From Folioceros fuciformis (lineage: Eukaryota; Anthocerotophyta; Anthocerotopsida; Anthocerotales): DNA of 64,000 nt. Positions within the stretch are counted from its first letter, which is position 1; every line of letters starts with the position of its first letter. Shown one piece after another: positions 34,406 to 49,412 of this stretch. A program made the position numbers and the translations under genes. The stretch is from the NCBI GenBank assembly GCA_049999805.1, contig JBNGIO010006239.1:90743-154742 (forward strand). The letters run 5' to 3'. The notes below the pieces were generated by a model. It made no database searches. It saw only the letters and a program-made list of their open reading frames with translations, and was not told the origin of the DNA.

Positions 34406-34848
34406 GTCTCCTTGGCCCATGGCAGTTCACTCTTCGGCATGGTTTTGGTTAACCAATAACAGGTGCTCGGGTCTTGACAATCGCAGAAGGCCATGCTAAA
34501 AGTCCCTTGGACAGTGGCGGGATTGTTTTTGTCGCAATAACTCGTCCTCAGCTCATGACCTACGAGGATGGACTAGGCATGAAGTTCCTTGGCTCTTGGC
34601 GGGTTGGAATAACCACGAGCCTATATAAGGAGTCTCCTTGGCCCGTGGCAGTTTACTCTCCGCCATGGTTTTGGTTAACCAATAACTGGTGCTCGGGTCT
34701 TGACAATCGCATAAGGCCGGGCTCAAAGTTCCTGGACAATGGGGGGATTGTTTTTGTCGCAATAACTCGTCCTCGGCTCATGACCTACGAGGATGGACTG
34801 GGTAGGAAGTTCCTTGGCTCTTGGAATAACCATGAGCCTATAGAAGGA
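34406..34848 (+). repeat. Two-copy tandem repeat, about 224 bp
   Basis: Units starting GAGTCTCCTTGGCCCATGGC at 34406 and at 34630 are about 90 percent alike by eye, both containing GTTTTGGTTAACCAATAAC, GTCTTGACAATCGCA and CTCATGACCTACGAGGATGG. An open frame (34474-34917) crosses both units but repeats the same peptide (RPQLMTYEDGLGMKFLGSW and RPRLMTYEDGLGRKFLGSW) and matches nothing I know. Confidence 0.85.
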
Positions 34849-36689
34849 GGAGGGGGGGTATTCCATCACGGTGGTGCGTCCAGGTGGGGCGGTGGCTCGT
34901 ACCCCTATGATGGCTAAGTAAAGAGTGCTATGGTGACTCTAATTCGTAATGACGTTGCACTTTAGAATATGTCTTTTATACTATTGTACATCAAAAAATA
35001 TGTTTTGTATGGATTTATTCTTAATAAGCCAAATGGATACCACATTTATAAAAAATTCATAATTAAGAAATTTTTTCTCGAACAAGTACTTACATGGGGT
35101 CCCTTAAGAAAATATGCCCTTTTTTATAGGGTAGGTGTAAGGACCTTTTTAAATATTAAAAATATAAGAAAATATGATCATTTTATGCCAAATAAGAACA
35201 CTTTTGCATAAACTTCTTTCTTCTTTCTTGTGAGAATACAAACATGAGATCTCCAAGCCAAATAGGGGGGAAAGATGAAGGTAATTCACTTGTTCTAACA
35301 AACTCATGAATGGTACATTAGGGCTATCAATACCAGCACAAAAAGGAGTTATCCTAAGAAGTGGAAAAAGAGTCCTCATTTTGGAAATTGATGTCGTTTC
35401 AGCCCAAAAGTGCCTTTCAAGTTCGTTAAAACACTTGTAAATAAGGCATAAAATAGACGTTCTTGTAGAAGCGGAAACTTCCAAACCTGCATAACTTGCA
35501 CCTTCTACATCTAGGAGCATGCAAAAATCGGACTACATAATGTTGAAATTCTTAAAAAAAACAAAACCTATCATCTTTTAGTTTTTTGGGTGTAAGAAGG
35601 CCGTAACGTCACGCAAGTAGACTTCCAACGATAGTACAATTAACATAGTAGAGACAACTAAGGATGGGGACTAATCTAAGAGAGTGGGAGAAACAGGGTA
35701 AGTGGACGAGCACCGCCCATCTTAAAAATCCCACCACTACCGTAACAACAATAATTGATTGTCTCACATAAGTATCACATTTAGTGTTAAGTGAACAAAT
35801 CTTTGAAGAGTAAAACACAAGTTAATATTGTGCGATGCATTCAAAGCAAAAAGAAACAACTTGGATGTTTGACCTAAACACTATTGTGTAGAACTTTATA
35901 CTGCTAAATACATACTCTTTTTTTCTCCTAAAGCATTAGATCTTTGTGTTATGCAAATACTTAATGGTTTTGTTTCGAGTTGAACAAAACACAAGTAAGC
36001 AATGAAACAAGTTTTATACCCACTAAGCAAGGTGCTTGACCGTCAAGATGCTTGGCCATTGATATGCTATACAAATCCCTCTCCATGCAAAAACTCTCTT
36101 TCCCTTAAAAGGTGAGGAGAGGAGAAATGCATGACATAAATGTTATACTTGTTTTATGTTCCTCAAATTCAACCTTTAAGAGAACACATTAATACTAGCA
36201 TTGGCTAGAATTAGGGTAGGTAGAACCTTTCCAACTCATGACAACCATCACTTAAGACCTGAACCCTTTGAAAGACACTTGGAGTCACATTGGAAGGTTA
36301 TGCTAAGCCACTATTGCAAGGATCATATACTAACCCTAGTTCACATAAACAATTAAAAAGAGCCATAATGATCCTCATCGAATGCAAAAATGCCATTGGA
36401 AGGGGGAGACTTAGGCCTTTAAGTGAGTATATCCCAGAAGTGATCCCTTTACATTGTTCCTTATGCCTACTTAAAGTGCGGTCTGGTCTATGTGGCATTC
36501 ATCGACTAAAAACCCAAAGGTGCTTTGCAAGGAAGTTTATGGNNNNNNNNNNNNNNNNNNNNNNNNNNNNNNNNNNNNNNNNNNNNNNNNNNNNNNNNNN
36601 NNNNNNNNNNNNNNNNNNNNNNNNNNNNNNNNNNNNNNNNNNAGACGTCCTTCAAGATGGATGAAAGGAATCTTAAAACAAATCTTTAT
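34849..36689. other. AT-rich intergenic region with a 100-N gap
   Basis: No gene or transposon domain is recognised. Positions 36543-36642 are unresolved (100 N). Open frames such as 35149-35520 (minus) and 36290-36540 (plus) have no identifiable motif. Confidence 0.4.
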
Positions 36690-37401
36690 AATTTACTTAA
36701 AGTTATTTCAAGGTACACCACAACAAAACTCTAATTGAATATTGGATCTATACTTGTAACTCTATTTCTACATTGAATTTATAATTCAAAGCTGCCTTTG
36801 GACATTTCACAAGTTGGAATGCTTTTGTAAAGATTTTTATAGATCGTCTCGCATACTTTTCCTCAAATGCTGTACATTGAAGCTTAGTAAGAAAGTAGTT
36901 AATTTGGGACACAAAATGCTTTAAGAATCTATCGAGCCGATCACGAGGAACAATACCTCTTATACTTAACAATGTGGTTGTGTATCTCACTCCTTCTTCC
37001 ACGTAGCCTAATTCTTTGAGTTTTTGATTGAATACAGGCAATGGATCATTACTTAGCCGATGAAGTACTTCTGTCCAAAATCTCTTGAAAGTCTCTACTC
37101 CAAATGAATGTAGACATCGTACTTCTTCCAACCATTTCCACATGTTTATATGTAGGTGTGCACTTGCAAGTGTTTCATCTATATGATTTTGAATAACCTC
37201 ATACACGTGCATCCAATTAGCTTGTTGGTCAATGGGGAACGCCACACCTTGCAGGTTGTAGATTGATGTTAGTTCACTTTCTTCAAGTTCTTGTCTATCC
37301 ATCGCCATATGATGCATGTTGGCGATTGGTACTAGTTTGCCTTCTACAAAGAGTGTCTTGGTGATTGGTACTAGCTTTCCTTCGTCAAAGAGTGCCTCCA
37401 T
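36690..37401 (-). CDS. Unrecognised 217-codon ORF in a dispersed repeat
   Basis: From ATG at 37401 the minus strand is open to a stop at 36748. The frame is open further upstream to a TTG at 37443, so the true start is uncertain. The start holds a 14-residue tandem repeat (LFDEGKLVPI, LFVEGKLVPI). The rest is Leu/Phe/Lys-rich, probably helical, e.g. ANWMHVYEVIQNHIDETLA and RDRLDRFLKHFVSQINYFLT. I recognise no family, transposase motif or membrane segment. The region from 36690 to about 37180 matches the decayed copy at 30268-30760, so it belongs to a dispersed element; this copy kept its frame, the other did not. Confidence 0.45.
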
Positions 37402-39085
37402 ATCAACTTTTCTCGTAGTTTCAACTCTTGTACAAATGTTCAAACTAATTCTTGTCTTCCTGGCTTTATAACCTACAACCGTGTATTACACTCGTCGAAG
37501 GCCAAGGATATGGTGCTCAATTTTTTTTAANNNNNNNNNNATTTTTTTTAAGTTATGCACATTGTGTAGACACCAAGTTCCAAGGACAACAATTAGGAAT
37601 ATTTTCCCTCGCATACACCAAGTTTCAAGGATGGCTCTTAGGAATATTTGCCCCTACAAAGACATGCAAACAATCGTAAGCCAAGGATGACAAGTGAAAA
37701 CATTTGTCCCTATAGAGATATGCAAATAATCATAACCTAAGGGTAACCATTAGGAGTAGTTTTCCAACAAAGACATGCAAACAATCATAACCCAAGGACA
37801 ACTATTCTTGCATGAAAATAGAAGCATGTCTACGCGCCTAGGTATGAGTACACTAGCATGCCAACACCCTTGGCCCTTGGAAAATCCTATCTACTCAAAA
37901 AATGAGGAGGTTATTTCCAAGGGGAATAACCTAAAAAGAGCCAAATCCCAACAAGAGCAAACCCTAAACCCTAAACTGCTTCAAGTATCATTCTTGAAAG
38001 TACTTACTACTCCCATAAATTATATTGTGATGGAAAAGGCTTATTGGTGCCAATGACGTCATGTACACTAGTGGGTCTTCTAAAGATGGCATTGACCAAA
38101 GACCTTATCGAAAGGATGGATGGGTATGTTTTGCCTAAGTAAAAGTAAGACTTTAGGGCTTACTTTTTAGAATGGCTTTCTTAGGACACGACGGGTGGTT
38201 TTGGCTTTTGATTAGGTGGTGTATTATCATTCTATATGGTTGGAGTTGTTTTTGGGAAAGCATATCTTGCAGTGTGTGCCCAAGCATTGGCACGCTGTTA
38301 AAAGAAGACTATTATTGAGAAAAGAGGGAGAACTCATTCTTGTGACTATCATAGACCTTGTACACTCCTTCACAAGCCTCGAAATTTTTTTTTGTCCATG
38401 ATTCCAGGGATCAAACTTTAAGTACGGGACTTCGTTGGAGGGTGACTCGGCAAGATCGATGGGACGCTTCTAATTGCTGTCTCCATCTGTCCAAGGCGTT
38501 GTGAGACTCGGTACTTTTTCGCTTTCCTCCCTTGTAGCACTAACCAGTTGGCAGTGACATTACTTATATGAGCGTCCCATTCCGTCACATTTTGAAATAT
38601 GGGTTGACGAGAAAGAAATACAAGACGTGGGTTCAAAGGGGACTGTATCTGTACAATATTTGAAGTAATGGGGTGATAAATGAAATGAGATCTGGTGTAC
38701 GGCGTGGAAGGCGGGACATGGGGGACTAGGACGTGCTGTTGGAAATGGAGCGTGAAATATCAGTGGCCTCGGGCCATGACTGCGACGACTATGGCCACCG
38801 TGAAGACTCGACATTTATGCATTCGAGGGTGAAGTCTCGCGGTCCTGCCTGCCCGTTTCCGAATCTTCCTGCCGGTTGCCAATCTGTGGGAAGCAGCACG
38901 GCTGGTGTTTGACAATCTGCTGACCTCGACCAGCTCGGGAACCGGCCATGGGATCCAAATTGCATGACCCAGCGGAAGCCATGGAGCAGGGGCAGGTGTC
39001 GGGGTAGTCGGGAACTGCAGGGGCTGGCGCCGGGCGGCGGATCGTGAAGCTGTGGAAAGCGGAGGGAAAGGGGAGCCCAGGCGAG
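37402..39085. other. Intergenic region with short degenerate repeats
   Basis: From 37550 to 37810 a loose repeat of ACATGCAAACAATCATAAC with CCAAGGA-type spacers occurs about four times. A 10-N gap sits at 37531-37540 between two T-rich runs. Two exact CCCTAAA units occur near 37965. From about 38400 the composition rises towards the GC-rich leader of the mannosidase gene. Confidence 0.45.
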
Positions 39086-42242
<3,157 letters not shown>

Positions 42243-42849
42243 GCTCGTATGAACACGAGCATACGCAGCCGACCTCTATATACTGGTAATTAGGCGGCCA
42301 TTAGATGTCGATTCCATCAGGAGCCTTTACTTCAATCTGGGGAGCATTCAATTTTGTGTGAGGTGAAGAGTCAGAGTATGGATGCACTAATATCCGCGCG
42401 GTCACCGGTATGTTCCGGGTGTTCAGAGACGGGAGTAGAAGAGCAGAATTCTAGATCTAGTCTACGAGCGTCCTGACGTCGCTGCACAATGATCCCGTAC
42501 TAACACCTATTATTATAAATGCACGACCTGGATAACTGGCACACGCCGTAGAGGCTTCAGCAGACGCGACTCTTCGGCCATCTATCTTGGTTGTTTATGA
42601 TTTCTTCTGCTCACCTCCCAGTGACTTGATCGTCGGAAACTTACGTGCGCTTTGGTCTGACAGCCAAGTACATATGGACCATGTCCAGAGGCTTTACGTT
42701 CACCCACACATGCACAGAGACCTAATAGAATCAAGTATTTCAATCCAGCAAGAGAAGAAGCAAGATAATGGGTTAAGAGAGTTCGTGAAGAAAACTTTCC
42801 ATTCGTTCAACATCACTACATTAATTAGAGAGAGTGCTAGGTATCTAGA
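42243..42849. other. 3' region of the mannosidase gene
   Basis: Should contain the 3' UTR. An open frame at 42587-42862 (91 codons) has no recognisable motif. Confidence 0.4.
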
Positions 42850-43090
42850 AGAATATATTTGAGGGGCTAGTTCCCCCTTCCAAGTGATATTTGAGAGGGC
42901 TAGTTCCTCATTGGGCTTAGCATTTGAGGTAGCTGGTTTCCTTGGGATTGATATTTGAGTGTGCTAGTTCTATTTTGGGACTCATATTTGAGGTCAAGGG
43001 GTAATTCTCTTTTGAGCTATGGTCTAGGTTGTTGTTCCTCTTTTCTTTTGGGTAGACATGATATTGTATCTCTTTTTTAATAAAATATAT
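42850..43090 (+). mobile_element. 3' tail of the RT element family, with internal tandem repeats
   Basis: The end of this segment (GGGTAGACATGATATTG, then ATCTCTTTTTTAATAAAATA) resembles the 3' tails at 59048-59250 and 62254-62490 (GTAGATGGGACTTTCCATCT followed by CTTTTTT). Within it, an ATATTTGAG(A/G)GGGCTAGTTCC-type unit of roughly 40-50 bp is repeated about four times. No coding part remains. Confidence 0.5.
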
Positions 43091-43849
43091 AATTTGTTGG
43101 AGTGACCCAAGTGTAATAAACACTAAGTTCATAACTATTGATTGTTATTAGGAGTGAAGACAAAATATTCTTTAGGGTTGATAATGGCATTAGGGTACTA
43201 AGGATTATTATTCTTTAGGGTTCATTCACTAAGATTTCTTAATATTCACTAATATTTCTTAATATATACTACACTAAATACATAAGGAATAAAGAGGAAT
43301 AAAATTGTAATCAAGAACATTGAATAGAAGATTTTTCTATCATAAATATGACAAATGTGGTTCCATTTGAGATGGCCATACATTCTAGAGTTATCTTATA
43401 GCTAGTTATCTAAATTCATACTCCAAGGCACACTTTATTAGACAACTTGTGACATAGCTTACTATTATAAAGAATAAAAATAAATCATTCATGATCGTTA
43501 AGAGGAGTTCTACAAGTATATTTCTCATTTTTTATGAAAATATATTTATAATGTGATTTTGTGTAATTTTTAATATTAAATTATTTATTTATAAAATATA
43601 AATAATAACCATTGTACTCACAAGTCTCACAAAAGTAATAATTTAACTACTATGTATGCATAATTTGTGATGCTTTCAAAATATTGTTGTAAGCTTCTAA
43701 AGCTAAAGCCTTGCTAGGGAGGTACAAACCTTAAAGACCAAAAAAAAAGAAAAAAAAATCTGGTTCACGAAAAGTCTACTCAATTAATAACAAGCAATAT
43801 TGGAATGAAGGATCATGACGCCATAATCTTGGTAAATTATTTTTGATGG
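43091..43849. other. AT-rich intergenic region
   Basis: Very AT-rich with homopolymer runs. No gene or repeat structure is recognised. Confidence 0.4.
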
Positions 43850-46830
43850 TTAAAAAAGAGATGAAGAAATTCCATTTACTCCAAAAATAAAGAGGAATAA
43901 CCCAAATATGGGCAAAGGGCAAAAAGGGTACTAATGCTTTCAAATATCATTCTCAAAACTACTTACTATTCCCAAAATAGCGTGATGCAAAATAACAAAA
44001 GACCTACTTACCTCTATTATTGAAGAAGTCGCTTGACCTGCACTTGTTGCTGTTTTAAAGGCCGTATTGACCAATGCTTTTTACAAAGCAATAGATATGA
44101 AAGAAGGCCACCACTAAGGAAAAAGGAAGAATGCTATTCCTACAGCTATAATACACCTTAGTGCACTCCTTGATGAACCTTGAAAAGTCCTTGCCAATAG
44201 TCCCATGGGTTTCAAGAGCAAGGGAGATAAAAAAAACATTTCTAAATGAAACTTTATTGTGCAAAGTATATGGACACTACCTGCATGAAAGAAACCCACA
44301 TTCCCGAGCTATTAAGAACATGACATCCCGGGGGACTCCATCATAAGTGGCAATGCAGTGCCCCCCCCGAAAGGACAACATACCGCATAGGATCTTGTGA
44401 CGACAATGGACTCCCTACAACTACATGTAGAGAGAGAAAAAAAAGAGGTGGTCTAAACCTAAGTGGAATCTCATTGCGGTGGCGAAAGTTGTTAGTGCAT
44501 TTCGAAATGCATGGATGTAGGGTCGAGCTAAAAGTCAAGAGCTCATGAACAAGAGTGAATACGAGCATTCCTTTATATGAACAAGAGTGAATACGGGCAT
44601 TCCTTTATATTCCNNNNNNNNNNATACGGGCATTCCTTTATATTCCTTTATATGAACAAGAGTGAATACGAGCCCGAGAAGACTATGAGTCCGAGCGAAG
44701 GGCTCTTAGTGGTTAGGCGTGTTGCTTTTGTACGAGGGAGGTCTAAAGATTCCTCAACCCTTTTCTAGAAAGGGAGGTGAAAGAGATGGAGTCTCAACAT
44801 CTGAAATAAAATCTTCAAGAATTGGGGAATCTTGGAGTAGAAATGATGAGACCAAAATTGGAGTTCAGAGAGCCGAGCTACTAACGAAGGTAGGGTAGAG
44901 GTCTCTATGGCCAAAAGGCTAGCACCTCATAGACGATTGGCAAGGAAGCTTGCTTTCGAGCTAAATCACCGATGACACACTTGAAGGTGCTGGGACCTAT
45001 GATGTCCCTAAGCACTTGCATAACTTGATTGTTGAACTTTGTACGACTTGATAATAAAGCTAGAGAAGGTGCAACAATTATGTTGAGGTAACATGGTTGT
45101 CATGCAAAGCAAGAAGAAAAAATATCAAATGCCTGAGAATCACCGATCAGTAAGAGGTCCAGCATATGAGCCAAATCTTCATCCAAAGCTGCAGTCACAA
45201 ACTTGTAAACAAAATCAGCAGGTCCTATAGAAACCTCCAAGACTTAAAGTCCCTAGAAGAAGGCAAATATGAGTGTCATCAGCCACGGATGGAAAAAGCA
45301 ATTCCAAAATGCCAAGGCAATAGAAGACAACACTTGAAAATGCACCATGGCAAAAAGAGCACCTTCTCGCAAATAACCTTGCCTTGTGTTTGTTACTAAA
45401 TAAAAAAACTGAGACGCTTTCAATGGCATGGTCATATTGGTAGTAGAGCTTGGATAGTGAGCCGCAGAAGAAGTAAACAAATGTGATGAGACAAGCCAAT
45501 TAGCTTCCTACACTCTTGAGCTTCGAGAAGGCAACTCTAGAAATGATGTTCATACCATTCTCAATATCAATTTGCAAAGCCACCCAAGTAAGGATGTGAC
45601 CCGAGGGGCGGCCTAGAGACTGAGGGTAGTAGATTCGCACCCTTTTAGGATAGCAATTCCAAATTGTTACAGAATGGTTAATCTACCCGTATCCCTATAT
45701 GTAATCTAGTTATCGTCTAGAGGGTTAGGTCACTACGAAAGGGTGTACCTCTTCATGAACGGACGCCCTGCACCACCTTAAAACACACTTTGAGTACCTT
45801 TTGTTTAACTAATTATCGAACAACATATCTTGCGTAGCATCATGGGTTAGATGCATGCTTCACAATCCTACTACTAGGATTTTCTCACAAATTGATGGGG
45901 TGCAAGTTGTGCTTGGATGTGCTTAAGAAGTTGGATCGCAATGCTTCGGCTCATGAGGTATAAAAACACCTCCTCCTTAGCAATAGTGCACACTCTTAAG
46001 GTGGGTTTTTCCAACGCTAGCAACCTATTAGCCTCCAAAGCTTGAGAGTTTTGGTTAGAAATCTCACTTGTGACCACGGTAATTGCTGACATAAAAAGCT
46101 TTGAAAAACCACTTGAAGGAAACTCAGGCGAAAAAGGATCTAAAAATTGATAATAAACTACGCCAAACAAACCCCTTGAAGAAAGCTACATGACATTAGA
46201 GAGAGCACAACCAAAAACCCCTCAATCCAAGCAAGAAGGCTCCTTGATCAAGAAGCCTGTGGTACAATGTCATGAGGTTCTATGTGAAGCTAAAAGTGCA
46301 GCAATGGTGTCCCCACTTGTAGATGCTACCGATTTGGGCACAGTGCTATAGTAGTCTAAGCATATTCACCATCCTTGCCCAACATAAGATATTGCTTGAG
46401 TTGCACATTAAATGGGTCATGACAGACCTTATCAACCTTAGCAGTCTCAATCGAGATTTTTCCGCTAGTAGATCCTTCTTCTGAAGAGCTTGCTAATCTC
46501 CAAATCGAAAATGGTGAAGTCAAGAGGCCACCTCACTATGTCCTAAAGGACCACCCCTAGAGCCCCGAAGGCACTACGTTAGGAGAAATAGAAACAAAGT
46601 CTAGGTGTTCTTATCCCTTGGGTCTCGAGCAAGGCAATCTAAGAAAAGACGATAAGCAAGGTAAACATCATTCTGTAGGTGCCTAAGAAGACGTCGTAAG
46701 ATTCGCAGTTGGCTCAGAAGAAGAAGCAAGTTGCACTTGTGTCACTGAAGTGCTCATATCGAAGTGCTTATGAGCAATGTGGCATTTCACCCTCTTCACC
46801 ATGGATTAAAGTTGAGAACATAATATATAA
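43850..46830 (-). mobile_element. Decayed reverse-transcriptase element, longest copy (A)
   Basis: On the minus strand, across frame changes: ANRLLALEKP near 46015, IAKEEVFLYLMSRSIAIQL near 45980-45930 and HQF near 45895 (RT entry blocks); GALFAMVHFQVL-like near 45360; and ADDTHI near 45265-45285, the catalytic Asp-Asp pair. Then NNQVMQVLRDIIG and ARKQASLP near 44960-45040, and CGFL plus ETHGTIGKDFSRFIKE near 44290-44160 (C-terminal region). The tail near 43850-44040 matches the tails of the other two copies. Ends are approximate; sequence upstream of about 46200 is assigned by position only. The order fits a non-LTR-like RT element with the QASLP/GGLG-type RT C-terminus known from many algal and invertebrate genomes. 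Confidence 0.75.
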
Positions 46831-47600
46831 AGAGTGTTTTTGAAAAAATTATGAAAAATTACTATCATAGAAAAAATGATAGCCGATGAAGAAGAAAAAC
46901 ATAAAGAAAATATAAGAACCCTGCCAAAAATACTTATAATAATAATACTAAAATATGTGAATAAATCCCAAAAAATCTTGTCACTATTTTCAAGAAATCA
47001 AAGGTTAGGATTGATAGTAATGAAGTTCCATAAATGTATAAAACCAAAACACAACTAGTACTCCTCGTTGTAATCCAAAACACTTGATTCATTCATGACG
47101 ATCCACTCTCTGCCATTCTACAAAGACCTAATTGTGCAACTGCACAAAAATACAGAAGAAAATCATAAGAAATCAAACTTACATGACAAAAACTACCATC
47201 GTAGAAAAACTTACAATCTTCATCTGCCATTCTACAAAAACCTAATTGTGCAACTGCACAAAAATACAGAAAGCTACAAGAAATCAAACTCACATGAAAA
47301 AAATTACCATTGTAGAAAAACTTATAATCAATGAAGATGAAAAAAAAAAACTTTTAGAAATTCTTGTAGCAAGTATAGGAACCTTGCAAAAAATATTGAT
47401 AATACTAATAATAATACTAATAATACTAATCATATTAAAAAAATCCTCAAAAAATCTTTATCACCTTGGAATAATTTAAACCTTGGGATCGATAAGTAAG
47501 TAAGCTCCAAAAATATCAAAAGCCAAAACATAAGTGGTATTCTTTGCTCGTTGTAATCTGAAATCCTATGTTTTATTTTGTACACTCCACTCTACGCTAT
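46831..47600. repeat. AT-rich region with a two-copy repeat of about 120 bp
   Basis: A unit containing CATTCTACAAAGACCTAATT, GTGCAACTGCACAAAAATAC and GTAGAAAAACTTA occurs at about 47110-47220 and 47228-47330. Part of it recurs near 46850-46880. No gene is recognised. Confidence 0.6.
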
Positions 47601-47629
47601 TTTGTTTCGTTGTGTTGCTAAAACATTCC

Positions 47630-48445
47630 TACACCACTCTATTGTGTTATTCCTATGTCACGCATATGCCCACTCCTACACTGTTTAACCATATAGCTCT
47701 TAGCTACATCACGCTTATGCCCACTCCTACACTATTTAACCATATCGCTCTTACATCTCTCAATTGCAAAGGCCTTCTACATTGTTGAATCATTTCGCTC
47801 TTCCACTACACAATCATATCTCCTACATTGCTTATTCCACTCGTATCACCCCTACATCACTTCTACGCCCATCACTTTTACACCACTCATACACCTATCA
47901 TCCCTACATCACTCCTACGCTCATCACTTTTACACTTCTCATACACCTATCACTCCACACACCTCTCTATGTGCCCATTACTGCACACCACACAATTATA
48001 CAACCCCTATATCACTAATACCACTCACACTCACTGCTCGTACCACCCCTACATCACCCCATACCACTTGTACATCCATTGCTCCACACCACTCTCTATC
48101 TACCCACCCATTACTACATACCACTCGTGCTCTCTATGTACCCATTACTCCATACTGCTCCTACACCCATCAATCCTCTCTACGTACCCATTACTCCATA
48201 CTGCTCCTACACCATCAATCCATACTACGCTCTGTACACTCATCTCTCCACACCGCTCTCTACATATATTGTTCCACACGACTCTCTACACATATTGTTC
48301 CACACCACTCTCTACATATATTGGTTCNNNNNNNNNNCACCACTCTCTACATATATTGGTTCCACACCACTCTCTACACATATTATTCCACACCACTCTC
48401 TACATATATTGTTCCACACTACTCTCTACACATATTGTTCCATTT
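47630..48445. repeat. C/T-rich tandem repeats (TACACCACTCCTA and 26-bp units)
   Basis: Degenerate C, T and A-rich units (CACTCCTACACC-like) pass into a cleaner 26-bp unit, CCACACCACTCTCTACATAT plus ATTGTT, repeated about eight times from about 48250. A 10-N gap at 48328-48337 is flanked by the same 25 bp on both sides. Long open frames over it are by-products of the repeat. Confidence 0.8.
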
Positions 48446-48689
48446 GGTTGATCACTCCACACGGTTCTATTTGGTTGAGTTGTATGATATTTGTTTAGGA
48501 TGCGAAAGGTTAACTTCAACTCTCACAAGTAGTACTATTATTTCTATCTATCTACTATGATACTAATACTACTTCTATCAATTATATGAGTAGTATTTCC
48601 TTTGTACTTGCTATGGTAGTAGTATTATCTCTATTAGTTATTGATATTGAGAATAGTATTCCCTTTCTACCTGCTATAGTAGTAGTACT

Positions 48690-49412
48690 AGCTCTATATA
48701 GAGTAGAGTAGTATTTGTGGGGAATAGTATAATACGAGAGTAGAGTAGTACTCATGGGGTATAGTAGTAGTACTATTTCTATAATTATGACAATAGAGTA
48801 GTGTGGGATATAGTAGTAATACTATCTTTATAAGCCATGAGAGTCGAGTAGTATTCGTGGGTACAATAGTAGTACTATCTCTATAAGTTATGAGAGTAGA
48901 GTAGTACTTATGGGCTACACTAGTAGTAGTAGTATTTGTGGGTACAATAGTAGTACTATCTCTATAAGTTATGAGAGTAGAGTAGTACTTATGGGCTATA
49001 GTAGTAGTACTATCTCTATAAGTTATGAGAGTAGAGTAGTATTTGTGGGGTATAGTAGTAGTACTATACCTATAAGCTATGAGAGTAGAGTAGTATTCCT
49101 AGGGTACTAATAATAGTACTATCTTTATAAGTTATGAGAGTAGGGTAGTATTTAGGGGGTATAGTAGTAGTACTATGTCTATAAGATATGAGAAGAGTAG
49201 GGTAGTATTTATGGGGTATAGTAGTAGTACTATCTCTATAAGATATGAGAGTAGAGTAGGGTAGTATTTGTGGGGTATAGTAGTAGTACTATACCTATAA
49301 GATATGAGAGTAGAGTAGTATTCGTGAGGTACAATAATAATACTCTCTCTATAAGTTATGATAGAGAGTAGAGTACTATTAATAGAGAGTAAAGTAGTAT
49401 TCGTGGGGTTAA
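48690..49412. repeat. GTA-rich minisatellite, period about 54-60 bp, roughly 12 units
   Basis: The unit reads AGTAGTACTATCTCTATAAG, then TTATGAGAGTAGAGTAGTAT, then TTGTGGGGTATAGT. Copies vary by small indels, and looser GTAGTA sequence extends back to about 48580. Confidence 0.85.

Noticed and set aside
42587-42862. 91-codon plus-strand frame after the mannosidase gene
   Set aside because: No ATG-context, domain or composition signal; lies where the 3' UTR and intergenic DNA are expected.
47828-48498. Long plus-strand frames of 139-207 codons as genes
   Set aside because: They run through low-complexity tandem repeats and an N gap; the peptides are repeat translations (HTTLYIYCS-type) in more than one frame.
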